Positions 36,854-47,372 of a stretch of DNA of 64,000 nucleotides are shown in pieces. The stretch is taken from contig QYRS01000003.1 of assembly GCA_006503535.1 (NCBI GenBank), positions 2,976,001 to 3,040,000 of the forward strand, written 5' to 3'. The position numbers were made by a program, and so were the translations under genes. The notes under the pieces are model-generated. The model worked only from the letters and a program-made list of their open reading frames with translations, did not search any database and was not told the DNA's origin. This stretch comes from Arthrinium phaeospermum (lineage: Eukaryota > Ascomycota > Sordariomycetes > Amphisphaeriales > Apiosporaceae). The first letter of the stretch is position 1. Each line of letters begins with the position of its first letter.

Positions 36854-37759
36854 ATGTCTTCGTTCGACCCTAGGGATATACACGCCTTCCTGGCAGGGCT
36901 TTCCACTCCTGGGTTCCCCGGCCCTGATGTCGAGCGCTTGCAGAATTGGAAAGCGAGGGTGCCTCAGGCATCCTCGTTTGATAGTGCCTCTGGTGCAAGT
37001 GTAGACTTCGACTCGATTCACATGGGATATGCGCCTTCTGTCGTATCATCGAAGAGTGGAAGAAGTAGCACGAGGTCGGCATCCACAAGAAGTGCTTCGA
37101 CGGCGAGCAGCGCTGTGAGTAAGGTGTTCTCGCACAAGTCGGACAAATCGTGCCGCACCACCTCATCATCTCCGCCGCCCTCGACGGCATCGGCGTTATC
37201 CTCGGTGTTCTTTGACCACGCCGTCCCCAACCCTCCACATAATCTACAGTGTAGACTCCCATGCGAGTATGCACGGCTTGGTTTATGCGACGAAACCTTT
37301 GGGCCTGATGAGACTGCCCTCTGGGAGTACCATATCGTTGTTCATCATTTTGCAAGCAAGCCGCCACCCCATTGCATCTGCTGGTTTTGCGACAAGGAGT
37401 TCGCTTCCAATGACCATGACGATGACAAGGGTATCAATTTCGCCTTTCGGCTGGGCCACATCAGGGAACACTTGCTCCAGAGTGGGCTGACTGCGCAACA
37501 AATGCGTCCGGACTATTTCCTCCTCGAGCACCTGTATCTGAATGGGCTCCTTCCTGCGGCCCTATACCAGCGCGAGTGCAAGCGTGATGAGGGCCCACGT
37601 GCAGGTGGTATTGTTCGCCACGACTACATCCCCCCAAGGAGACTGCGTGCCATGGAGCTTGAATCGCGGGTCGTCCATGACAACGACAAGGAAGAGAGAC
37701 GTCGACGTCATGGACAAAGGCAACAACAGACTGGGCGTCGTCCGGGCCCCCGGCACTAA
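36854..37759 (+). CDS. Single-exon protein with Cys/His clusters (zinc-finger-like), function unknown
   Basis: This ORF encodes 301 residues, with the start at the ATG in CAACATGTC. The N-terminal third is Ser-rich (SGRSSTRSASTRSAST). The centre holds two Cys/His clusters: first LQCRLPCEYARLGLCDETF followed by WEYHIVVHHF, then HCICWFCDKEFAS followed by LGHIREHLL. Each can be read as a widely spaced C2H2-type zinc finger, the second with C-x2-C and H-x3-H. The C-terminus is very basic (EERRRRHGQRQQQTGRRPG). This layout is seen in fungal C2H2-like proteins with an F-x-HI-x-H pattern, but I cannot name the family. DNA or RNA binding is a guess from the finger-like clusters and the basic tail. 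No intron is needed. Confidence 0.75.
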   Translation: MSSFDPRDIHAFLAGLSTPGFPGPDVERLQNWKARVPQASSFDSASGASVDFDSIHMGYAPSVVSSKSGRSSTRSASTRSASTASSAVSKVFSHKSDKSCRTTSSSPPPSTASALSSVFFDHAVPNPPHNLQCRLPCEYARLGLCDETFGPDETALWEYHIVVHHFASKPPPHCICWFCDKEFASNDHDDDKGINFAFRLGHIREHLLQSGLTAQQMRPDYFLLEHLYLNGLLPAALYQRECKRDEGPRAGGIVRHDYIPPRRLRAMELESRVVHDNDKEERRRRHGQRQQQTGRRPGPRH

Positions 37760-40322
37760 CCGCGTGGGTGCTGGGCATGTCCTTGCAGTCCAAAAATGTA
37801 GCCGAACATTGTACGTTCAATCAGCGTGAAGCGTGCGGGTATTCATGGCTTTTCGCTGGTCGATATCGTTTCCTCTTCCCCAAAGTTTGCTCCCTTGGCT
37901 GTGGTGTTTTTGGTATGTTTCACGGTATGATCGGAGCTGCGAAACATACAATGATCTTGTGGTTGAGTTTATACCCATTTGTATTTGCCGTTTCGTTTTT
38001 GAGTTGTTCTTTTTTGAGTCCTTCATGAGTCATGTTGACGAAGGGAAGAGCTATGATGATACTCTATACAGCAGGAGGATGGAAGGGGGTGGCAGAAGAT
38101 GGTGCAATGGCAGCGCTCATTCCACAGAACTGGAGAGGAAAATTGATTTGTCTTCGGGTCATGAGAAATGAAATAAGGGCATCAGAGTTTTGATCGGGTT
38201 TCTCTCGAAGTGGTCAAGTTATTAATGGGCAGATTGATCTAATAAGCGAAGTGTTGCTGGGAAGGAGGTATCTTTTTGTTTATTGGGAAGGAACGGACTG
38301 GGGGCGGGCGGCGCTGGGAAACTGTCTTCTCAATCAACTAAACGCAACAGAACCCAAATCTTTTCTTCTCTCCAATCTCTGAATGACTTGAGTTAATAAC
38401 CAGCACGAGAACTTTCTCGACTTGGTTCTTTTCGTTTCTTTCTCCTTCTCGGCTTGGTTTCGCCACTTCCGATTGACTCACTGCACAACCACTGACCGCT
38501 GCTTCCTGGCCCGGGGCGCGCAGACTTGAAGTACAAATCGACCAACCTCACGACCGGAATAGCAAACAGGATTGGCCAAAGAAAAGTATACATAAAACGC
38601 CGAGGCAATCTGCATCCAGCTGACCATAGTCCCTTGCCTTGGGTTTATTATAAAGTATTAATTACTCTCCCTTTTGCAGAGAAGGGTAGGCAATTAAATC
38701 TCTCACCCTCCCAGGGGCAAACTTTTCCGATGTCGTCGTCTCCGGTGCTCAGCCTCAATGTAGTGGCAATTTGGCCTGTACGAGGTATAAGTCTAGCTTG
38801 GCCAATCGCAGTCGCAACATGACACCGCGCCGAGCCTTTTTGTTTCTTCGCCTGTGGCAGTCTAGTCTCGGCGACTCCTTGGGTGGTCAATGAAACGACA
38901 AATTATTTGATAACAGTGTGTGTGTGGTCGGCCCCAATACGGCGTTGATGTCTCGCGCCGTGAACGAGGCGGGAACTAGAAAACAGGGCAAACGTCTGGG
39001 CTTTATATAAACTTCTTATACTTGGGTCAGGTGCAGCCAGCCACGATCGACTTATATATATCACTCCCTACCAATGCAGTCAGTTAGTCCTGCAGGTTTG
39101 TTTTGGTCAGCCTTACCCCATCGATGAAGTCTAACGAAGTTCGCCTTGTAGATCGTTTGCCTCATCTGCATGCGACCCGCCCGCCTTACGGGCGACGATG
39201 TTGTTTTCCCATATAAGTCGGGCGTATGAGGCCGTGGGCCCAGCCAATGAGGACTCAACATCACGCGTGGGTGTTTCTAAGAGGGGAAAGTGACTGCACC
39301 AGCATGGCACGGTAGAGTTCGGGGGATGCATTTTGCGACACTCGTTCTGGTTCGCCCTGACGTGCGGTCAACGCTCCGGCCCCTGTCTGCAGACAGCCTC
39401 GTGGGCATATGCCAAACTCGCGTGGGAAGGTGACTTTCTCTGCATGGCCCCCATATGCAGCATGCCGCGTTGAGTTATTACCAGAGACTATTGTCAATAT
39501 ATCAGCTGGTATCATGGTAGTAGTAGCCTGTCAGATGTAAGCCGGTGCGCATTGACATGGCTGAGTTTGCCTCGGGTATATATCAACGTGGATTGACCGG
39601 AACCCCCCGTAAGACACCACGGCACTACGAACGGAAGTCGTGGCATGTATAAACGCGTGAGACGTGTAGCTTGCTGTTTTCCAAGAATGATGTATCATAA
39701 ACCAGACATAGGAAATGTCTCCGTCGACAAATCACACGCAGTCTGACCTTGTGCCATCTTCCCCTCTCCTATATGCGCTTCTGCCTAGAATGGAGCCGCG
39801 CCGCACCGCGCCCGACCCCGTCGGGTAAGCTTGGGGAAATATAGTGGTACCCAAGTAGCAATAAGTGATTCTAGATGTCTTCAGGCTTACATCTGGTGAA
39901 TCATTTTCCCGTTTGAGCCTAATGTTAGGAAGGTATGATCATCATGGAAGCCAGTCTTACTGACACCACAACCTTGATCATCCATCACTTATTTCTGTCA
40001 AGTTGGCTCTTCTGAGTATCTTGTCAGAGAGTATTCAGGTTGACTACCTGAAGCCTGCCCACTTGCCATTGTACAAGAAGTGTCATGTTCGGATAAAATC
40101 ACAAGATCCAACTTATAGCATTACAAATTCATTGAAACTACACCAATAAGCAGAAATATGCATGTATGTGGCATCTCTCGCTCCTAGTGACGGCCCGCCG
40201 CGACTGTAACATGTTAAGGATATACTAAAGCAGTCTGAGGTCCAACGAAGATACCGTTCCAACTTCGTAAAGATCAAATTATAAACCCCCTTTCCAATAC
40301 GCATTCTCCCTTTCTCTTTCTC
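37760..40322. other. 2.6-kb intergenic spacer, no gene seen
   Basis: This spacer lies between two genes that converge here. It contains only short ORFs without resemblance to known proteins, and several AT-rich stretches (for example TTATATATATCAC near 39050). Confidence 0.55.
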
Positions 40323-42758
40323 TCAACACCTACTCGACCCTCCACGCACCTCATCTCGGATGGTAACCCTCCCCCTTCTTCTGAGCCCGAAGAAACTCCT
40401 CCCAAGTCTCCTCCCCCTTTCCGTGACCGTTGGTCCCCGGCCACCGCCATCGTTATCATCCCCCACGACGGAATTGCCACCGCTGCTGGGGAACCGCCTG
40501 TGTTGGCGATGTCGCTGTGAAGGCCTCCGTTCCGTCTTGATACTCTGACCTCCGCTGCCACCGCCGCTGCCACCGTTGCTGCCCCCGTTGCTGCCCCCGT
40601 TGCTGCCCGGCCTGGACGTGGCGGCGGTAGGGGCGGCATATGCCGGCTGCTGCTGCGGCGGCGACGGTACCCCTTCCCACCGCACGTGGTAAGATTTCTG
40701 CTGCTGCTGTTGCGTCTCCTGCTTCTGCTTCTCCACGCCGCCCGAAATGCTGGAGGATCTGGGCGATTCAGTTACTGCCGCCGCCGCCGCCGTGGGCCGA
40801 TATTGAAGCGGATTCCATGAAACAGCTGGTGAGGCGGGGCCACCACCACCACCGGGCGAACCCACGGAAGCCGAAGTCGGTGTCGTCATTCCCGAAGAGG
40901 AAGAGAAGCTGAAGTGGCCGGCGCTCGACACATCCGGGACCGAGGTGCTGTTTTGCCGGGTCGGCGGCGGGGTACGGCCCCCGTGTCCCCAATACCCCGA
41001 CGAGGAAGCATTCGAGGAAACAGAGCCGCGCGGAGGTCCAGCGGCGACGACGGTGGCCGAAGATGGCAGGATGTTGCCGCCGGGGGTGCCGCTATCGGCA
41101 TGACCTGCTACTGATGCCGTCACCTTGGGAGGGGAGAAGGGCTGGCTCGCCCGTCCACCGTGACGCTGCTGCTGCTGTTCCGAGGCCGGACGGTGAGGTA
41201 CACCCGCCAGGCCACCGGCACCGTTGCCGGTCGTTGCTTTGTGATCGGCGTGCCACGAGTGCAGCCTAGTGAACCCCTGACGGGGTCCGGACATGGAGGC
41301 CCTTTCCAGCTCCCTCTCTCGGTGCCGTTCGCTCTCGCTGTTTTTGTCACCCTTATTTGCGTTCGAGTCGTCGTCGTCCCCGATGGTGTGTAGCAGAGTC
41401 GGCTGCACATACTTCCGGCGCGTCAGGGAGCGTGAGTGCACAAGAGGAGCAGAAGAAGATGAATCCGGTTTGTCAACAGCCGCAGTAGCTGTTTTGGGCG
41501 GCACAGGCGCAGCTGACGACGCGGCCGGGACTATGGCAGCAGTAGTCCGAAGATGAGCAGGAGGAGGCGGCGGCTCTTTCTTAGGAACAGGCGGTAACAG
41601 ATCCAACTCGTACATCAAGTCCTCGAACGCGCCGTCGAGAAGCTGTTTCGACTTGGCATCTGCGCCTGGGGGCAGCTGGTGACGCCGGATGACCTTGGGC
41701 AGAACCTCCGGAGGCGGTCTCCCCTCTTTGGCACCACTTAGACCACCACCACCAATCGCCACTACGATCGATGGCACATCGGCCACAATCTTCTCGAGGC
41801 GGCGGAACTCGGTGTTCGGGTACGCTAGGATGCACGACATGTAATACTGGGCGAACCCGATGACGGTCAACGCGGGCACCAGCGGCCGCGAGTGCTCGTT
41901 TTTCTGCACCAGGTGGTGCTGGCACTTTATGTAGAGCAGGAAGTCCGCGACCCTGCCACATATATCTGGAGCTTCCGAGGAGAAGATATCTATAGCCATC
42001 AAACAGTGTGAGCTACGAGAAACGCAAGGCTACAACAACAACATCCAGGGGCTGTACTTACCGACGAATGGATAGATTTCGTTGTCAAGTTGATATTCCA
42101 CGTAGAATCTTCGCAGCCCATCTGGCGTCATGACCAAGTCATCATTCTCGGGCCTGAACTTTCTAATCTGTCGTCGATTGTATCATTGCCTTATTAGTCG
42201 AAACTGGTTCCGCGGTCGACGATGGACTCTGAGCGAACTTACAATATGCTTGGAAAGAACCCTCATAATCTGGCCGAACCTGGGCGTGGCGTGGCCCTCA
42301 GAAGTGAACAAGTTGCCCCATTCCGCAGTCACCTCCGAGGCATGGGCTTCCGTTGTCGTAGGTCCTTGACCTTGACAACCATTATCATCCTCGGCCTCGG
42401 TCTGGCTTTCCCGTATTACCTCGAAGAGTTCCTCTCGGACCGCTCGCCGGACCTCTGCTATGAGCCCATTGGAGGCAGTGGTGGTGCAAGGGGCATGATT
42501 CAGATGAGCATCCGGCTGAGTGGTGATTACCTTGTTTGATTTGCCCTGGTCCCAGTCAGGAGAAGGCACAGTCTTTGAGACGCAGCCAGGGGCCGGGGCA
42601 GGGCGACTCACGACGGCTGTTGAAAGGGGCGATATCTCATCGTCGGAAGCCAGGCTATTCGTGGGCTTGGCTTCATTCAAGGGACGCCCTCCCCAATCAG
42701 CAGTGGCGAGTTTGAGATCGGGAGCCCCGTAAGGCTGTTTCTTTCGATCTGTAATCAT
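40323..42758 (-). CDS. DUF7514-type fungal protein with a long low-complexity tail
   Basis: Three minus-strand exons (42758-42243, 42167-42062, 41989-40323) give 762 residues; introns are 75 and 72 bp. The domain spans the exon joins: AEWGNLFTSEGHATPRFGQIM, then FRPENDDLVMTPDGLRRFYVE, then CGRVADFLLYIKCQHHLVQ and GFAQYYMSCILAYPNTEFRRL. This order matches, from memory, the DUF7514 domain of filamentous ascomycetes, whose function is unknown. The remaining 400 residues are low-complexity, rich in Pro, Ser, Gly and Gln, with a QQQQQ run, a GSNG tandem repeat and an Arg-rich end (RRLGRSFFGLRRRGRVTIRD). That tail is probably disordered. No enzymatic motif is seen. Confidence 0.82.
40573..40608. 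repeat. 12-bp coding tandem repeat (3 copies)
   Basis: Three perfect copies of CCGTTGCTGCCC (plus strand) lie inside the DUF7514 gene and encode repeated Gly-Ser-Asn-Gly units on the minus strand. The repeat length is a multiple of three, so copy-number change keeps frame. Confidence 0.9.
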
Positions 42759-43238
42759 CGTCTACGTTGCTATTCCGAGGCGGGTAAGGCTAGCAAAGGG
42801 GAAACGATGGGTTGACAGGGTGGGAAAAAAGGATATGGTCGGGCGCACTTGTCTCATCCCAAATGTCGCTGCCATCGGGTATTTACCCTACGCGTCCTGC
42901 ATGGCTCGCGTCATACTGCAGATGAAGGCAACCGTGACTTTGTGAAGATCCCATGGAGGTCGGGCAGCGTCCCCCCTAGAATTTGGGCACCAACCAACGC
43001 CCTCGGGACAGGCCCCACAACACAACATGTCGTCTGTGTAACGATAGCGTAAACGCAGCGATGATTAGGGGGCGAGTGTAATGAACAACTTTTGTGAATG
43101 CTTCATCAAGCTGTGAAGCCGAATTCTTAAGCCCCTGCCTCACCAAATGCAAGACTGATGCAAGAGTATGGGTAGGTGTCGATGACCCCATTACGTTATG
43201 GTATTAGGCTGATATGGCTAGTCTTCTTTTTATGTTCA
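42759..43238. other. Short intergenic spacer, no gene seen
   Basis: These 480 bp between two minus-strand genes hold the 3' end of the Hsp70-like gene and the promoter of the DUF7514 gene by position. No motif is assigned. Confidence 0.5.
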
Positions 43239-45523
43239 TCAACTGAAGTCTGCCTCTACTCTCCCATATCGGACTCCGTCAACCTTCAGCTCGAAGCCTA
43301 GCCCAGCACTGTCGACAATCATCTCGAGCGTGAAGTCGAGATTATCGAACTCGACGCCTCTCGTTGTCGTGAGCCTGGTGAACAGACTTCTCGGTACTGC
43401 GCTGAGGTCTGTGGTCAAGGTACAGACATGGGCCAACTCGCGGTTATATGCAGCTGGCGGTTCATCTGCCTCGCAAGCTATGAGGTCGTCCGTTACCACG
43501 AGCGATTGACCTGGGCGGAAGTTGCGTGTGTAGTGGAAAGCTATGGGCGAAAGTGGTGATATTGCCTCGCCCTGTTAATATTGATCTCAGGTGTTAGCTG
43601 GCTTATTCAAGTAGCCGTTGCGAGCCAAGTGCAGGCTTTTGAGAGGAGAGGCCCTCGTGGTAAGTGTCCGTAAAGATCCGGGCAAAAAAGGGTGTGTCTC
43701 GAGTTTGTGGGTGCTTACCTTAGCGATGTGCCACTGCATGCGATCCGACACCATCCAACGCTCCCACAGCGGAGACCAGTAACGCTCACTAACGCTGTGT
43801 TTGTCCTCGTCATACACAGTAGCGTAGGACGTACCGTAATGGTTACGCGCCTTTCGTGAAATAACCATATTCCCCTCGAGCCCGCGTAGAACAGCCCCGC
43901 GCACCACAGCGGTCCAGGCATACAGGGGCTGCATCACCTCGATAGAGCCGCTTTCGGTGATGGCGTTTCCACTGGAGTGAGTCGGCCGCTCAGTGTACGG
44001 CGGCGGCGCCGCACTTGTGAAATGAGACTTCAGCCGCCGGTATAGGTAGTCACTCTGGCCGAACCCCCCTACCAGCACAATACCGGAGACGATGCCCCCT
44101 TTAGTGCGCACTGTATCGACCTGTCCTTGAACGAGATCGCAGACTTCTTTGACTACCGGCTCGAATATTTCTTTGATCTGAGCAGCCGATATGACGAGGA
44201 ACCCACAATCAAGACCGACTTCTTCGTCATCAGGTAAACCGGGAAAACTAAGAGATAATTAGTACCATGCCTTTCGTTGTAGTTGGAGGAATGACATACG
44301 GGACATTGACCTCCTGGTCCTCGTCCGCATTGAAATTCCGCTTCACGGACTCTTCGAAATAACGCAGTCCCATTTGCCACGTTTTATTCTTCTTCAACTT
44401 CATTTCGTCAAAGCGGCTAACGCCCAGTCGGCCCTTGACGTGTTCTTCGAACCTGTAATTCAGGAAAGCGCTCCCGCAGAGCCCACCAGTACCTACGGCA
44501 GACTCTTCGACTCTCAGGGGCTTCAGGGATATGATCTTATATGCAATCAGACTATCAACATTGTTAGCGAGTTGCAGCATCTCCAGGCGATTTGGATAAT
44601 CACGTACTCGACAGTACCACCACCAGCGTCGCAGACAATAAAGTTGTCCCCAACGTTGAGATGATTCGGTTGTATCGCCTTGAGTGTGTAGACGGCAGCG
44701 GCCTCCGGCTCACTGATCATCTGGATGTCCTCTTGCGACCCCATGCCGGCCCTCTCCGCAGCTTGGAGTGTTGTGTTCTTTGCAGCATCAGACCAGACAG
44801 CGGGACAAGTGAGGACCCAGTCGACTTTGGTGGAGGCCATGAAAGACTCGCCGTACCTCCTCGTCAAGGTGTCCATTGTATGCTCATAGACCTGCGTCAG
44901 ATAGTCGGAGACGGCGTCGACCACGTTCTTGTTGAATTTCCTTAGCTGAGTGGCCGTCTCCTGTGGACTGACATAGAAGGGCAACTTCTGTGACCGGTCA
45001 AGAAAGAGCTTAATGCACCTCAACCGCGGCTCCTCTGGTTTGAACTGAAACCCCCATTTTATGTTTGGTGAGGTCCCTACAGGGGCAGCTGGAGGGATAT
45101 CATAGGAAATCTCTGTGGGCACTTTGTCCGACGTGATACCATTTCCACCCGGCCATGTTTTGATGATTTCTATATCATCCGGAGTGGATGCATATACTGC
45201 GGCCACGCTGTGTGTTCGGTCAGCCAAGTTGAATGGTGGGAATTGGGGCTGGCAGAGCCGGAATACGGGCGAGGTATAGGGGGCTGTCGTCAACGCGACC
45301 AGAGAGGGGCATGGGCATTCAATTCTACTCACCCCGAGAATGTGGTGCCAAAGTCAACACCGACTATAAGCCGGTCACTGACTGGGGCAAGCTCGCGCAC
45401 CGGGCCGTTGATGGCTTCGGTGGACGAAGGCGGAGTGTAGCCGCTGAAATAGTTTTGCGAATTGGCTCTGCTCTCTTGGTTTCTCCTACTCGGAGTCGAG
45501 CGAAGAGGCAGGTTGAAGCTCAT
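43239..45523 (-). CDS. Divergent Hsp70-like ATPase (Hsp12A-type)
   Basis: Five minus-strand exons (45523-45333, 45207-44608, 44551-44300, 44247-43719, 43571-43239) give 634 residues. All four introns are GT-AG and each join restores an actin/Hsp70-ATPase motif. Phosphate 1 is VGVDFGTTFSG (residues 54-64). Phosphate 2 is CDAGGGTVDL, created by splicing at GTACGT. The adenosine motif is VLVGGFGQSDYL. Other landmarks are WVLTCPAVWSDAAK and MISEPEAAAVYTL. The canonical Hsp70 peptide-binding domain and EEVD end are absent. Instead there is a C-terminal region (residues of about 400-634) with LYAWTAVVRGAVLRGL and a beta-rich end. Such proteins are numerous in filamentous fungi and close to animal HSPA12. 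Client binding by the usual mechanism is unlikely; the role is unknown. Confidence 0.92.
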
Positions 45524-47372
45524 GATGCGAGACGGGCCCTATTGCTGATATATATGTATATGTATATATATGGCTTTGGTCGCAGAATGGAGCTACACGT
45601 CCTTATAGGCGTTCTCACCCACTCGTTGCATACCCCTCCGATGACCAGGGACGTGACTGTGCGTCGTTTCGGAGCGCGGCGTAGGCGATCTGAGGATCTG
45701 AGGGGTTAAAGGAGGAGAGTGCAAATGGCGGTTTTGCAACGAACGAGAAAGGCTTCAATGTCAGCTCTCGTGGAGTGCGGCAATCACCACACCATATGGA
45801 TGAGCCGCGAACTTGTGGTTGGTAACACAGCCCGATTTGCCAGTAGTCAGTAATACTTTGGCGGGGCTGACCGTCGCAGTTCGGTGCAGGAGGGGCAGGT
45901 AGTAAGCATGGCACAGCAGAGAGGCTATGCGTGCGGCAAGTACAACAAATGTCAGATTTTGGTCGGCTCTGTTACCGAGGATGTCTGGAAAGTCACAGAA
46001 AGGAACCAGCACTGCCTGAACCCCGAGAGAACGCATCTGCAACTTATTTATGGGATGGACACCAATTGGGGCTGGTACGTAACGGGCAGGCTGCCGCATT
46101 TCTCTTGCATTGGTTATTCTGTTGCCTGCTAGCCGAACATGAAGCTAAGTCGGGGAAACTGACAAGACTCTACCTCCAACCTACATGTACCTACCTCCTT
46201 ATTCTCTATTGTCAAGGCGCGTACATAATAATGTACAATGCAATATAAATGTCAAATGGATCAGTCTTGAATCGATGTACTTGACTTGGGTAAAGCTGGC
46301 TCGACTTTACAGCTGCCCGCCGGCCCATCAACATGCAATAAGGCTGACTTGATCAGCCAACTTTGGGTGGATCCTGCAGATGTCACCAGCTCGAGCTAAA
46401 GCATCCCGTCTTTTCCTGCATATGGGCCAAATCTAAAAACGAAATCCTCCAACGTTCAGCCCACTTGATGATACAGTGGTGAGCCTGGCTAAGTATATGA
46501 TACCGGTGATCAACTATGTAGCGGGATACATATAGTACAATGGAGACTCTTCTCACAGTTCGAACCTTTATCTGGGCGAATACTGGCTTTATTACCTTCG
46601 GCGGAGTTTCAATAGATTCATACTACGAAGAATAAGGGACAACGTCTCGATGCACAGCGAGTCGACGAACAAAGGTATGGAGTCTAATAGCCTGACTCGG
46701 TATGGCGGCTGTGTGTGTGTGTATATATATATAGTAGAGATCATCTCCCACTCTCGCTCTCTCTTCTCTTTTCGAATTCCCCGTCCCCTCGACCTTGCTA
46801 AATTTTTCTAAAGGATATCGAAAGGCCTTCCTGACTGTGATAAGAGAATGTCGGTCCTCGACTCAACCAATCATGTGCAACAAGCTAGATTTGTACATCA
46901 ACTCCGGATTTCCTCATCCGTATTGGTCATTACTCCGGATGACGGAATGAAAGCAAGAAAGTATAGGCAGATGCGTGCCCCAATCCCACTCTGAAACAAA
47001 AGAAATCAACATTTTGGTTGGGGGTCCCACGCCCTTTTGTAACCTTCGAAAGTCTATAATGGGGGTATTGTCGAATGAAGAACCGGAAAATGGCAAGAAA
47101 TTGGCTCAACTATAAGGGGTATTGAAATTTGTGTGCCGAACCCGAAGGTGCTGTTTAAAACAAGAAAAACCCGAGATCCGACGTGAACATATCGAACAAA
47201 GACTCGGCAAAAGCATGAAAAGCGAGCGTCGCGAAACGATGATGCCAACCCTGTAGACCCTCACCAAAACAAAAGCAGAGCCCCCCGTGAACGCCGTGCC
47301 ATGTAGAATGATACAACACAACAGCAACAAGTGGGCGGCGAACCCACATCACAAATCTAACAGAGATTTCTC
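45524..47372. other. 1.8-kb intergenic spacer, no gene seen
   Basis: The region contains the Hsp70-like promoter on its left side and the Ime2-like 3' flank on its right. Short repeats (TATATATGTATATGTATATATATGG near 45548, a GT/AT tract at 46710-46733) are present. No coding region is supported. Confidence 0.55.
46710..46733. repeat. (GT)6(AT)5 compound microsatellite
   Basis: GTGTGTGTGTGT is followed directly by ATATATATATAG in the spacer downstream of the kinase gene. Confidence 0.85.
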
